Assembly (NCBI GenBank): GCA_024138015.1
Contig: JAMXBB010000012.1
Span: 24,836,464 to 24,900,463, forward strand
Reading direction: 5' to 3'
DNA length: 64,000 nucleotides
Source of the DNA: Lumnitzera littorea
Taxonomy: Eukaryota > Streptophyta > Magnoliopsida > Myrtales > Combretaceae
The position numbers and the translations under genes are program-made. The notes under the pieces were generated by a model. That model was not told the DNA's origin, searched no databases, and was given only the letters and a program-made list of their open reading frames with translations. Positions 46,356 to 58,269 of the stretch are shown here, piece after piece. The number at the start of each line of letters is the position of its first letter. The first letter of the stretch is position 1.

Positions 46356-47045
46356 ATGGCTAGTAGATTTACCGAATCAACGAGTAGGGATTCAAGGAAC
46401 TCTTCATGCTCTAATAATGATAACAGCGATGTTGGCAGTTTTGAATGCAACATCTGCTTTGATTTAGCTCAAGACCCCATTGTAACATTGTGTGGCCACC
46501 TTTTCTGTTGGCCTTGCCTTTATAAATGGCTTCACTTGCACTCACAATCCCAAGAATGTCCTGTTTGTAAGGCTTTGATTGAAGAAGAGAAGTTGGTCCC
46601 TTTATATGGCCGGGGAAAAGCATCTACTGATCCAAGATCAAAGTCAATTCCTGGAGTTAATATTCCTAACCGCCCAACAGGGCAAAGACCTGAGACAGCT
46701 CCTCCACCAGAAACAAACCATTTTCACCAACATGGCGGTCCAGGATTTATGGGAGGTTTTGGTGGGTTTGGACCCATGGCAACAGCAAGATTTGGAAACT
46801 TCACGTTTTCAACTGGGTTTGGTGGTCTCTTCCCATCACTTTTTAACTTTCAAGTACATGGATTTCCCGACCCTCCCATGTATGGGCCGGCAGCTGGATT
46901 CCCATATGGATATCCTGGTGCATTTCATGGTGGCCATCCATATAATTACCATCCTCGTAGGGGTCAAACAAGTCAAGATGTTTACTTGAAGAGGTTACTT
47001 ATTTTCATTGGCTTGTGTGTTCTCTTCACGCTAATGTTCAACTAA
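46356..47045 (+). CDS. RING-HC E3 ubiquitin ligase, membrane-anchored, RMA/RNF185-like
   Basis: 229 residues, one exon, start ATG at 46,356 (context AGCATGG; the upstream in-frame codons GTG CCT AGC are not a start). Residues 31-71 form a C3HC4 RING: C31, C34, C46, H48, C51, C54, C68, C71, with the typical CGHLFCWPCLYKWL core. RING domains recruit an E2 enzyme and transfer ubiquitin to targets. A conserved basic stretch with IPNRPTGQRPE (103-113) follows, then a Gly/Phe/Pro/Tyr-rich region (about 124-203). A single hydrophobic tail segment (about 214-228) ends the protein, so it is tail-anchored, probably in the ER membrane facing the cytosol as in RMA and RNF5/RNF185 proteins, which act in ER quality control. 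Length and layout fit the plant family. It appears intact, with no stop, frameshift or missing zinc ligand. No closely linked partner gene is visible. Confidence 0.95.
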   Translation: MASRFTESTSRDSRNSSCSNNDNSDVGSFECNICFDLAQDPIVTLCGHLFCWPCLYKWLHLHSQSQECPVCKALIEEEKLVPLYGRGKASTDPRSKSIPGVNIPNRPTGQRPETAPPPETNHFHQHGGPGFMGGFGGFGPMATARFGNFTFSTGFGGLFPSLFNFQVHGFPDPPMYGPAAGFPYGYPGAFHGGHPYNYHPRRGQTSQDVYLKRLLIFIGLCVLFTLMFN

Positions 47046-47078
47046 GTACAAGTTGCCGCTTCTGTTTTGAGACAACAA

Positions 47079-47084
47079 AATAAA
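47079..47084 (+). terminator. Putative polyadenylation signal of the RING gene
   Basis: AATAAA 34 bases after the stop codon, followed by T-rich sequence (TTGCCTTTATTTTGTAAATG). Plant signals are loose, so the true 3' end may lie further downstream. Confidence 0.5.
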
Positions 47085-47099
47085 CATAGTCCTTTGCCT

Positions 47100-50000
47100 T
47101 TATTTTGTAAATGTGTAGATTTTATAACTTTTTAGTGATTGGGAAAATTGTCCATATGGCACAAATAATTCCATTTCTGGTTTGATCTCCCCCACCCCAT
47201 CCCCCCCCCTAGCTTTTCTACCTACAGTATCATGGATTAGATTGGAAAAAAGGTGCATCTAATTTCCTGTTTCTTCTTTTTATTAATTACTTATAAGCTT
47301 CTTTTCAATTCTGTATTTCCTCATATATATACACTTTTATTAATTGTTTTCTTTTATATCTTGTAGGTTTGCCTTTCTTTTCATTCTTCTCTTGGGTGTT
47401 TGAACCATTGAGTTAGTGTATATGAAATGTCAAATGTGTGCTAAGATATCATCTTACAACACTTACGTATTTCGTATTTCTCATTCAAGCTCTCTATATA
47501 TATCCAAAAGCTAGCAGGATGAGTAACGGATATATTAGAGTAATTATAAAGAAATATTTATACAAATAATAACAATGCTAACTTTCACCTAGTGAGAGAT
47601 CTAATCAAGTTCTTGACTAACACTTTTAGTTACTAGATCAATGATTAACAATAATGTCGTTTGTATGAGTAGTGAGAATGGTCCAGAAAGGGTATGATCT
47701 TGCTCAGTAGGCTTTCAAGCTACTTGAATCAGCAGCTCTAGTGGCCCAAAAATGAAATAGCTTTCATTTGCCTTCCTCTATTCCTCTTTGTTTATAGTTT
47801 TCTATGTTCATACGACATTGTTTCCTCTTCTCACTTGGCTTAAATTTCTGGTTAAAAGCACAGGTTTCTAACTTCTCTCATTTCCTGTATGTTTTTCTTT
47901 ATAAGGTTATATTCTTTGCGTGTCAATCAAACTACTGACTGATTTTAAGTTTAGAGTCTTGTTATATTCTTGTCAATTACTTTTTTATCAAGAACTTGTT
48001 TTACTTGCAATATATGACAAGTTCAAGCATTTGCTTCATATTTGCCTTCAAAAATTAACTTTTTGAATTATTTGCATTCACTCGATGCAGTTATCAGAAT
48101 GTGAAGCTATGATGGAGTAGTTGTTATGAAGGGTGACTTTGAGAGTCTGATTCTCTTTGTATACATTTTTTAGTGAAGCATGATTATACTTGGTGGCAAC
48201 CACTTGAATAGCTATTAACAATAACTATTTGATGCAAGTCTGTTAGGCTTGGCTGAGCATCAACTCATCTGGATCTTGCTACTAGTTTAGTATTTTGTGT
48301 AACATGTTACTCTACTATCTTATAGCTGTATATCATAGGTGAATGCCTCTTGTGTCAGTATGTTAATGTCAAATGATGCACACAGATTCAAGTTTTAGGG
48401 AGTCATACATGGAAAATGTTGATGATTGTCCTGGGCATTTGTTAAAGGCCAAATGAAAAACTTTTCATGTGCTTGTTTTTCACTTGTTTTTCATTCCGTG
48501 TGTTATCAATGTTGGAAATGTGAGAGTTTTCTTCTTCTTTGTTTTTTTTTTTTTTTTTTTGGGTCCTTTGACTGGTCCCCTATAGACCAAACTGCAGATA
48601 TATATTGGGTTTTGAATAAGAGGTTTAGAAAGTATGACTTGTAACAAACTTTGGGCTCTTGGCCAGAGAGAAGGTACTTTTATTTGGGTTGGGAGGAGTT
48701 GTTCGATTCCTTATAGAAGCTGCAAAATGAGGTGATGTATGATTCGAATATAATTTCTTTATAGTATTTCTGATGGACTTCTCTTCACTATTTTACAAAT
48801 AGTCCAGAATTGTTAGGAGATGGGATGGTCTATAGTAGTAGGAGAATATGCTATCTACCCTGTGGCAATATTGGATAAGGGATTGGACTTCTAGGATTGC
48901 ATTGAACCGTGGTACAATCACAGGTTGGTCTTGTTACTTCTATGTCTTGTCATGGGGTCTGTTTTGCCCAGAGTTGCTGATTATAATAGACTTGATTAGT
49001 AGAACAAATGTGCATCTTATTACTACCATTTCCTTTTTTATAGAGTTATAAAAGTCTTATTAAAATGAATTATCTTTAGGAGATGGATGGCACATTTGCG
49101 GTGCAATTTTTATCATAAGAAGAATTTTTTATGTGTGGTTAGAACTTAGAGATATGTCATGGTGAACACTGAGTTTAAACTATTCGTTCATACTTCACAG
49201 AACTTGGTTGCACGATGTTCATATTCTTAAGTTTCCCCAGGTATATCCTTTTTCCCATGGCGTTCTCCTTAGTTATCTTTGACCAATAAGGAAGACTGAG
49301 GGTATATTTCTTTTTGCCTCCATCTTGTCGGTTCTATTTTTGCTTGATTGAATATGTAGGTGCATTTGATGTTATACTACACCATTTGGGTTCATTGAGA
49401 ATGCTGGAGGGGATATCCTATTCTAGTTGAGGTCACAAATCCCTCCTACTTAAACTTCTCTCCTGGATGCATTGTTGTTTGATTGTGTTTCTGAAAACCT
49501 GTTTTATCCTCGCCTTTCATCATCAATCTTCAATGACATTGAGTTGTCCTTTAGTGGATTTTGTGTGATGCCATCGACATTATCATCCTTCGAGTCTCCT
49601 TTAGGATTACACCGGAGAGAACTCAGAACTGTTATGGTTGGATTCTTTGTTTTAGCAGTTGAGCTCTAGTGAATCACTGAGACGGACATAAAAATACCTT
49701 CTAGTGATCAGACTGAATAAAATCCCCATTTTGATGAGTAAATGCCTTATCCCAACACCTGATGGTGTTGGCTGCTGAAAGACTAGGGTCTAAGTGAAGC
49801 CTTATGGGAGCAGCTGAAAAATGAAGCTAACATTTTCCAGTTACTTTCATCATCACATTTTGGAATTAGTAAAGCTTGGATGGACGTACTTGTTAATGGA
49901 GGTCATCACTGGATGGGTTTCGGCTGGTTTTGCTTTGACCTCCGGAGTTTTTTGGACTTGTGCTAGAGCTTGTTCTGGTCCATCTATTGGGCTTGGGATT

Positions 50001-50640
50001 TTTTACCATGCCCATCAAGTGGGCATTGCGGGCCTAGTTGGGCTCGATCGAGCCAGTTTGCTTTAATCTAGAAATCAGGTTGTTATTATTATTATTATAC
50101 ACCATTTTGAAACCTTGTGATTGAAATCTATAATATTGGCCATAAATATCACGCAACTTTTATTGCGTAAGGTCAAAGCTCAAAACAGCCTATCAATACT
50201 TTGTCGTCACCGATCGTTGCGTAACAAGTTTTATAAAGTTGCTCTAGATAAGAAAATTGCACGAAATTAATTAATTTTTATTTTCATTACTAAAATTTAA
50301 ATAACTTATTTATATTCTCCAATCATCTAGTTCAAATCCATGAACAGTACAAGTTTGTTCCTTTTTATTTAAAAAAAAAAAATTCTGTAATATTTAGATA
50401 TAACATTTAGTACATTCTTAAATATATCCGATTAATATAAGTGGGGGTTGGGTCCGAAAAATTCAAACGTGTCTTGATTTGCTAATTAAGTTCATCCATT
50501 GTTGCACCCAACCCCCTCCGCGAAAAAAGAGGCAGAAGAAGAAGAATGTTCGTCCATTGAACCTAAAATTATTGCTATAGGCCGCCTTTTTGTCAGGTTA
50601 GCTTGCCGTAACTTTTACAATTCCGGCACTTATTTTAATG
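47100..50640. other. Intergenic, no gene recognised
   Basis: AT-rich DNA with only short unsupported frames (48,426; 48,848; 49,472; 49,821). A poly-T run lies at 48,541-48,560 and an ATT microsatellite near 50,080. 50,151-50,168 is a perfect small hairpin (ACGCAA…TTGCGT), and TTGCGTAA recurs at 50,217. An 11-bp inverted repeat GGGGGTTGGGT (50,443-50,453) and ACCCAACCCCC (50,506-50,516) flanks a 52-bp loop. Confidence 0.5.
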
Positions 50641-50820
50641 CTACGATATAATCTTTTATTCCACTGTTAATTTATACTTATTAAATCTAAACATTTAAAA
50701 ATGTAATTAGTTTAAAGATTTAAATCTGATAAGTATAAAATTAAAAATGGGATGAAGAGTTAAATTGGTTCGTTTGAAAACATCAATATGATCGTAAAAA
50801 AATTTGATACAATAATAATT
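50640..50820. repeat. Foldback-like element, copy 1
   Basis: TTAATTTATACTTATTAAAT (from 50,667) is followed by its near-perfect inverse around GATAAGTATAAAATTAA (50,728-50,744), giving an AT-rich hairpin with arms of about 20 bp. The flanking sequence is also shared with copy 2. Confidence 0.5.
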
Positions 50821-50919
50821 AAGTTAATTCCTTTGTTTTCGGTAGTTGCTCTCCCTTAAGGAGCTATTATTTCTTCTAAGAAAAATTTATGTGTTCATGG
50901 TTAAAGTCACATTGAATAG

Positions 50920-51090
50920 AGATGGTTATTCCTTATTTTCATAGGTTTCATTTAATTTATATTTATTAAATCTTGACTATTAAAAACACAATTATTTCAA
51001 TGAAAATTTAATGGATATAAAATCAAAGAAGAATTAATCAGTTTCCTTAAAAAATATGGATAGAACATAGAAAAATTCTTTACAATGCTA
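50920..51090. repeat. Foldback-like element, copy 2
   Basis: A diverged relative of the sequence at 50,640-50,820: TTAATTTATATTTATTAAAT then 'AAAATTTAATGGATATAAAA', with similar sequence continuing on the right ('AAGAATTAATCAGTTTCC' against 'AAGAGTTAAATTGGTTCG'). Confidence 0.45.
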
Positions 51091-53044
51091 AGGAGGTAAA
51101 CACTCTGACAGATTTGCTTGAATGAAGAAGAGAGATAGAGAATGGCTAAAAATTCAAACGTTTCTAATGGTCGTTTCTGCCCCAAAAATTTGGAAATTCA
51201 CTTTATTGTATGACAGAGCAACAATCAACCAAGCCTAAGCTTGCTCAATGAGTCTTATCCTACCTATTACTGCAAGGAGGATATAAGTAACTTAAGCTTG
51301 ATAATCATGCTCCGGGTAGGCCTAACTATTTGCTGGCTTTTATAAGTTGAGCTCAGATTTTCAATATCATACAGCATGACTCAATTTGAGTTTATAATTT
51401 TAATCGAATGTAATGACTTGGTTTGAAGAGGATGGGGGGTATTATCTAGACAAAGCTTGATGCTCTACTCCTAACAGGGATGGAGTATATTTAACTAATC
51501 TGTCCTTATCACTTGGGATCAAATGATCCTTGCCAGAAAAGAGCAAACTAGATGAGCAGGAATAGGAACCATTTCTGCTTATTCTTTGGCATCATAATGA
51601 GTCCCTTCCAGTTGCATTTGAAGGTCAAGCTACCAGAAAGTCAGCAATAAGTACTCATCCACTAAGTCTTATAGATATTTACATGAATGCGGACCCAATT
51701 CATAAGACTCTACTTTTCTTGCACATGATTTGCCGGGTGTAGCAACGCACACCAAAGAATGGAAAATCGCACATCTTAATGTCCTGTGCTTTGAAAAGCA
51801 TTCCTTTTCGAATGGACATAAAGATAGAGATTTCCTAGTCTTTATTGTGCTTGAGTCTATCTCCGTGTCTTGTCTCTGGGTCAGTCTCTTTCTCCTTTCT
51901 TTTGTTTTGAGCTGGTTACGTTACTTCAGGAAGGGCGGGATTTTATGGAAACTGGAGACATCAATTAATTATCTATTTATTTGCATTAAAAACAATGGTT
52001 TCAATTGGGTGTTCGCTGTAACCAGACTTGCATTGGGTGCTGGTCCTGGAAATTGAATGTGATAGGGATGTGTGTGTGAAGGGCCATTTATTATAGTTTT
52101 CTAGCCTTTAGTATATATATACTTTGCACAACATTCCTTTGGCTTTTGAAATCTTGCTGAAGACTCCCCATTTTCCATATGGGTATCATCTTTTACATTC
52201 TTTCTCTGTGGCTCTACATTGTTTAGAAAGAAGAAAGAAAAAATCGGAAGGAAAGAAAAAGTAAGAATAAAGAGATGAAAAGGAAATAAAATGAAGAGAA
52301 AAGATTTCTTCTTTTGTTTGTTTACAAGTTATAATGCATTGATAGTTTTATCTATGGACGTATGAAGTATGTGCGACCGAAGACACATGAATGGCCTGCC
52401 TTTAAAGAAAAAAGAGAAATTTGATACTCAACACTTTATATGGCACAAATTGCATATATGTATGTATGTATATATATATATATATATATATATTTCCCTT
52501 AGAAAAAATCTAAGTAATGTTAATCATAAACAATCAAACCATTCTTACTCCATTTTAAAAAAAATAAATAAATAAATGCTCTATACTCCTACCTCTACCC
52601 ACTCTTTTACAATCTTCACTTTTTGCTTTGCGACCTTCCTCCAATGCATCGCATGTTTCCATCAATAAATGTTGAATAGGTGACATGCTAGTATTATGTA
52701 TGAAGTCAATGGCCATGTTGAGGAGGACCAAATAGCTGATCTTAACTCTGACTCTTAATTATATATTATGGGATATTTCTTTATTTGAAGTAATAAATTA
52801 AATTCTTGATTTTATCTTCTTCTAGATCTTGAGTGTGTAAATCTTTTTTTTTTAGGTAATTCTTTTAATTCTAAGTAGATTTAATGTCTTTTAAGTGAAT
52901 TTTCAATTGTTTGTATGTGTTCACAAATTTATAATAAAAAACAATATAAATAGATATAAAAATAAAATAAGATAAATCTCACACACATATATGCATATAT
53001 AAATAACAATATACTTACTTTTTATAGATATAGGTTATATAGCC
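51091..53044. other. Intergenic, no gene recognised
   Basis: No gene supported. The 108-residue frame 51,730-52,056 has no ATG at its start and no domain. It contains a TATG/TA microsatellite at about 52,453-52,494. Confidence 0.45.
52453..52494. repeat. TATG/TA microsatellite
   Basis: ATATGTATGTATGTA followed by about eleven TA dinucleotides. Confidence 0.9.
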
Positions 53045-53194
53045 ATATCATGTGTTATTATCATGTCGCGTCAGTGTTGGTATGTCTACGTCGGTGCATT
53101 ATAATTTGGAAGGGATGAAATATCATGTGTTATTATCATGTCGTGTCAGTGTTGGCATGTCTACGTCGGTGCATTATAATTTGGAAGGGATGAG
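53045..53194. repeat. 75-bp tandem duplication
   Basis: Copies 53,045-53,119 and 53,120-53,194 differ at two positions (GCGTC/GTGTC, GGTATG/GGCATG). The unit begins ATATCATGTGTTATTATCAT. It is not coding. Confidence 0.9.
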
Positions 53195-54900
53195 AGGAAG
53201 ATGAAGAGATGATTTCAAATTTACAAAATCTTGCATTGGATTATACCATTTTATCCTCATTAGCTATTTGTATTTTGCAATGCATTATACTGAGCATAAT
53301 ACTGTGAAGTTAAAAATGGGGACAATCTTTCCTCTTCCATACTTTACATTTTATATATAATAAAAATGGTTCCCCCCAATAGAACCGTTTCTGTCAAGTA
53401 CCATTTCTTCCCTTTCCCTTCAATATTCATACATAGGAAAGTCTCCTGGACACATAATTTTCCTTTCCCTAAATTATTACTCTTCCTTCAATCTCATTCC
53501 TTCATATCAACTCACAGGGCAATATAATTTATTTTTCGTTAGTTTAGAGGGTTTCGTAAAGCAAATGAAACTTTCAGTTTGAAAATTTTCTTAAATTATA
53601 ACCAAACTAAACAAAATTTTACACAACAAACCAAATAAAAAAATTTTGGTTTGAGTATATATGACATATATTGAAGCATAATAGCTACATGACATATTAC
53701 ACCTGTTATTAGTTACATGAGACCATTTGTGTTGTGTAGTCATGTATATAGTATTCATGCAATTTAATATTTATAGATCGTATTACATAATACATGCTAT
53801 GTGTCATTTTGTTATGTATATATTATCTATGTAATTGTATGTTAGCAAATCACAATGTGTAATACATAAATATTTATGTATATGTAACTTGTAAGTTTGC
53901 GGTGTAGTTTTTTTTTTTCACTTTTACGTCATTTGGAAAAATTCCAAACTAAAGCCAAACCATATATTTAAGATTGAAAAATCTCCAAATAAAGCTAAAT
54001 TGAAAACCTCAAAAAAAATAAAATAAAATAAAAGGTTCAATTTGAATTTGGTTAGGTTTTTTGATTTTTCATTTGAATTATCCATCCCTATCTAGTGGAT
54101 CTCCCAATAAACGTGGCTTCTTATACCTAACTTGTATGACCGTTTCCAAACAAGCCTAAAAGGAAGGCACATGCCCCTAAGAGATTGCGTGATTGAGTAG
54201 TGGTAAGAAATGTAAACATATTTCTATAGATTCTATATAACAGTAATGGTCTTTGTAAAACAGCAAAATGAGATGGAGAATACTACGACTTGTGACTACA
54301 ATTTGTTAAACAAACATAATAGAATGAATAGAAAATGAGAAAAAAGAAACAAAAAAGGGGATTATCTTAATTTCCCCCAAAGTGTGATATCTTAGTAGTT
54401 CTTTAGCTCACTCCAAGAAGCCTTTTCCTTGTTTTACCTTGAAACTAACAACAAAGAAAAGAAAGTGTTTGAAATTTTAGTTTTGTGAGAGAAAGAGATA
54501 ACATAGAAAGGCAAGGAGACAAAACATTCCTATTGAATTAACAAGAGAGAGAATAAGATTGGCTTTTATATCCCTTCTAATAGCTTCTGATATGTGAAAT
54601 CCCTTAAAAGGACTAAAGTAGCTTTATAGGCTTAGGCCTAGCAATAAATATCCAATATTTGGTGCTCTCATTCTTCATTCTTGGATACCATAACTCATGC
54701 TCTAGTGATGCTTTAGACACGAAAGTTATCAAGATTATGTTTGCCACAATGCTACCAAAACAACAAAGTTTAGAGAACACTTTGCTGATAGTTGGTACTT
54801 AGTCACAAACATTGTCTCTTTGAGTTGATTAGATGGAATTATATAACAATTAGAATAAGAATCCAAATACGGATAATTCACAAGATTCATCATTTGTTAC
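53195..54900. other. AT-rich stretch left of the gypsy remnant
   Basis: No gene. 54,400-54,680 has LTR-like features read on the minus strand (AAGGGATATAAAAGCC near 54,570), but no borders were found. Confidence 0.35.
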
Positions 54901-55552
54901 CTCATTGATGGGTACCTCTAGAGTAGATAGCCTATTGAAAGGGATCAAGTTAGACATACCTAAATTCAGTGGTGTTGATCCATTAGTTTGCATCTTAAAG
55001 GTCTAGCAATTTTCTTATTTTCACAAGATTCTTGGGAATCAAAGAATTACAATTGTTTCTTTTGTTTTCAAAGATTTTGCTCTCCATTGTTTTCAATAGA
55101 TGTTTAAAAACAAACAAATCGAAACATGGCTAGAGGTCATTCGTGTTATTGAGCTCCTTTTCAGACCATCTGAATATGAAGACGTGCAAGGCACTTTGTC
55201 AAAGCTTACTTAAACAAAGTCAGCTTTTGAATACTAATCAGAATCTAATACATTTTTAGTACAGTATTGGGTTTGTCTAAAAATTTCTTGATAAGTTACT
55301 TTATATTGGGTCTTAAGATGTAAAGTGCAAATAGCTCAACTCTCTCCTCTTATGCATGTTGAATGGCTTCCCAAGATGTATGAGGCAAAATTTTATTAAT
55401 AATTTACTTTAAAATATTCTTTTTATTCACCTTCATTTACACCCAAACATTCTGCTTTACAATTCTTCAAAACTGTAAAGCTGTCCTCTTCTCCTTCTTC
55501 TACAATTTTTTTTTTCTTCATCTTCTTTTGTTCCTTCTAAGTCTAGTCCATG
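54900..55552 (+). pseudogene. Gypsy gag, N-terminal part (element C)
   Basis: Plus-strand frames read IPKFSGVDPL, FHKILGNQRITIVSFVFKD, NKQIETWLEVIRVIELLF and PSEYEDVQGTLSKLT in order, a well-conserved plant Ty3/gypsy gag core. Stops interrupt it. The coding sequence breaks off into a solo LTR at 55,553 and resumes at 60,549 with the zinc knuckle. Confidence 0.8.
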
Positions 55553-55596
55553 TGATATGAACTTGGCTAAGGATTAACAAGGCCAATCGCAAGGGG
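55553..55596 (-). repeat. Solo LTR, family B-like, left piece
   Basis: Starts TGATATGAACTTGG at 55,553; the rest of this LTR is at 59,691-60,548. The two pieces add to about 902 bp, the size of family B LTRs (872-946 bp). The flanks CCATG (55,548-55,552) and TCATG (60,549-60,553) fit a 5-bp target duplication with one transition. Confidence 0.6.
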
Positions 55597-56549
55597 TGTA
55601 ATAGGAATCGACCTATAACCATCTTTAAGCCATAGTCAATTTGTTCCTAGTTGAGGTCGACTTGCCTTACTCAAGGCCGAGCTGATACTAGAAGGCTGAG
55701 AAAGGGAAGAAGGACAACTCGGTAGCAGCTTTGTCTGTTGCCGAGAAGACTATGAACCAAACAGCCAAGGCACCAAGTCCATAGACTAGCTTGGCATGGC
55801 ATGAGGAATTTAGTGCTAAGTAATCCATGAGTTCAGCAACTATGAGCCAACCTTACTAAGAGCTTGACTAGTCACGATAAGACTTTGATGAATCTAACTC
55901 CAGCTCGGACAGTCAACTGCCGACTTGATCCTACTCAAACTTAATATATTCTAGGATAGCTCGGATACCCTACATGCCTACTTTCCTGTTAAACACACTA
56001 TTTAGCACTATTTTATACACTTATAAACATTTTCTTTATTTTTAAGTTGTAAGCCTAATCTTTAGGGTTTAATTTAGGGTTTAAGGCCTTATATATTATT
56101 TATAGTTCTACCACTAGGGTTTTAGGACTTAATATAAATAGTAACATTTGTAATTAACATAGGGTCAATTGAATGTTTTTGAAGTAAGAATATACTTGAT
56201 ATCTTCAAAAGCTGTTCAAGCTTATGCCTTAGATTACTAAGAATTGTTTTACTCTTTATTCTTTCTCATATTCTTATCAATCTTCTTCTTGAGATTATGG
56301 TGAAACCCTCATTTAAGCAAGTTAATGAGTCGTACCTAACCCTTACTTGAAACTCAAGTGTTAATTTAGTGTTCTTGAGTCATATCGAACCCTATTTCAA
56401 GCTTAAATCCCATTATATTTGTGTCTTGGTGCATAATATCTATCTATATTCACATTTAAACCCTCATTCCATTTGCTACTTCCTCACTCATTAAACATCA
56501 AATTCCTACTTTTGTGGTTCGTGTTTGTTACATACTCTAAATCATATCA
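55597..56549 (+). repeat. 5' LTR of the gag-protease element
   Basis: TGTAATAGGAATCGACC…ATCATATCA, about 953 bp. It has a TATA-like box TATAAATA (56,133-56,140). It aligns along its length with 58,774-59,690. Confidence 0.85.
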
Positions 56550-56552
56550 TTT

Positions 56553-56567
56553 TGGTATCAGAGCTTT
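56553..56567 (+). other. Primer binding site, tRNA-iMet type
   Basis: TGGTATCAGAGCTTT, a perfect core, three bases after the LTR end. Confidence 0.85.
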
Positions 56568-56935
56568 GGAAAGATACGTATGTTAGTATTCTTCAAAGTT
56601 TGATTTGTGGGTTCTTACCCTTTTGTGAACTGCAGTTTAAGTTGTGGTTTACTATACTGTACATAATAGTGGTAGCAGTACTTGAGTTCTCAAAGTATAC
56701 TGCGTCGAGTAGTGATAGTTTTTAGTTGTTGTCAATTGTATTTTGGTTAGTGGCAGTGATTTTAGCTACTATTTCCGGTTGTAATTTTTCTTTAATAATG
56801 TTTTAGTAACTGAAGTAGTGGTTGGAAATCGTAGGTAGCTACAAAAAACAAAGTTGTGGTGGTCCTAGGTGAGCCATATTAAGTATATTACGTATTTGTT
56901 AAAATTTATTAATGGAAATTATTGTATGAACAAGA

Positions 56936-58110
56936 ATGTCTAAAGATAGTGTCAATATAAGTGGAGATAATCCTTATGGTAGTTTGACGAGATGCATTGA
57001 TGGCTTGGAGTATAAGATTCAAAATCTCACTAAGTTGATTCAAGAGCTTACTAGGTTAGTGAGAGGTCGCCGACATATTGATCGAGGTGAAAGGAAAGAT
57101 CAAGCACTGACTAGTGGAAGTGACTCTAATGAGCCTATTAATAACAAATGAAAGTCAAGAAGAGTTGCCAAGTAGCATGGAAGAAGAGATCGACCTAAGC
57201 TGGGGAGAAGTAATGATAGAAGAATTAACTTCGAGGTGAACGAAAGAGCCTGAAGAAGAGAGCCAAAGTCGAGAAGAGATTTGCTCAAGTAAACCTCCAA
57301 TAGAAGTAGTTGATCTAAAGTGAATTAGCCAACTCAAAATGTAAGGGATAAGCCGTAAATACATAGTTGTAGACTTGACAACATTAAGCTTAAGGTACCA
57401 ACCTTCAGTAGAAGTAATCAACTTGAAGAGCTCCTTGATTAGGTTCTCTGACTAGAGAAGTTATTTGAGTGTTATGAATGCGATGATCGGATAAAAGTTA
57501 AGTTAGATTTACTATCCCTTGTTGAATATGCAAGTCCTTAGTAGGACAAGTTAATTGCTAAGCGAGACGCTGAAGGAGAAGAGTTTATTAGAACTTGGAA
57601 GCTTATGAAATGTTTGATGAATCAACGATTTGTGCTAACCTACTTCAAGTAATGCTTTCCAACACCTAAGGTAAGGTTAAAACACTATTGAAGAGTACTT
57701 GCAAGAGTTTTAGACCTCGATGACCAAATGTGAGATTGTTAAGCCCTAAGACTACACTATTGCTAAGTTCTTGAGTGAACTCTAAGATAACATTGCTAAT
57801 GTAGTTGAGCTACAACCATTTAACTCATTAGATGAGTTGATCAATTTGGAATTGAAAGTAGAATGTCAAAGGAGAAGAAGGCACTAGAGGCCAACCAGCT
57901 GACATCAATAAGGCAGCCTTAAGCTTAAGAGGTGTGAGGAAAGGAAGAAATTAGAGAAGAAGATGGAGAAAGGAGAACTCAACTGACTTGATCAGGTTAA
58001 GACAAAGAAAGTGGAGAAGGAAAGAGTGTTTACCACTAAGGCCCGAGAAGTTAAGTGCTTCAAGTGTTTAGGATACAGACATATTCCTCCCAATGTCTAA
58101 ACAAAGGCAA
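56936..58110 (+). pseudogene. Gag of the gag-protease element
   Basis: The first open piece (56,936-57,151, 71 residues) is a polar, coiled-coil-like N-terminus (LEYKIQNLTKLIQELTRLV). Further frames give the gag core with KLMKCLMNQRFV near 57,610. A zinc knuckle CFKCLGYRHIPPNV lies at 58,056-58,097; Cys-Cys-His are present but the last Cys is lost. Several stops. Minus-strand frames at 57,100-57,421 are shadows. Confidence 0.7.
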
Positions 58111-58269
58111 AGGATTAGATACTCAAGTAGAGAGTCAGAGTAACAAGAGCTCGGGAAGTGAGATGAAAGAGGTAAATATCTATCTAGATGTGGATAGACT
58201 CTGAGCCATGATAAGTTGACCTGAAGGATGATCCAGGTTAGAGGGAAAACTTGTTATAGATTCGATGTT

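Noticed and set aside
46579..46989. 136-residue plus-strand frame overlapping the RING gene
   Set aside because: It is an out-of-frame shadow of the Gly-rich part of the RING coding sequence.
48090..48150. Possible C/D-box snoRNA (ATGATGG … CTGA)
   Set aside because: The box C match is imperfect and no terminal stem could be formed.
49821..50066. Short frame with a hydrophobic, Gly-rich end
   Set aside because: No family resemblance, no splice context and isolated in intergenic DNA.
51730..52056. 108-residue plus-strand frame
   Set aside because: It begins at TTG, has no in-frame ATG near its start, no domain and no codon pattern of a gene.
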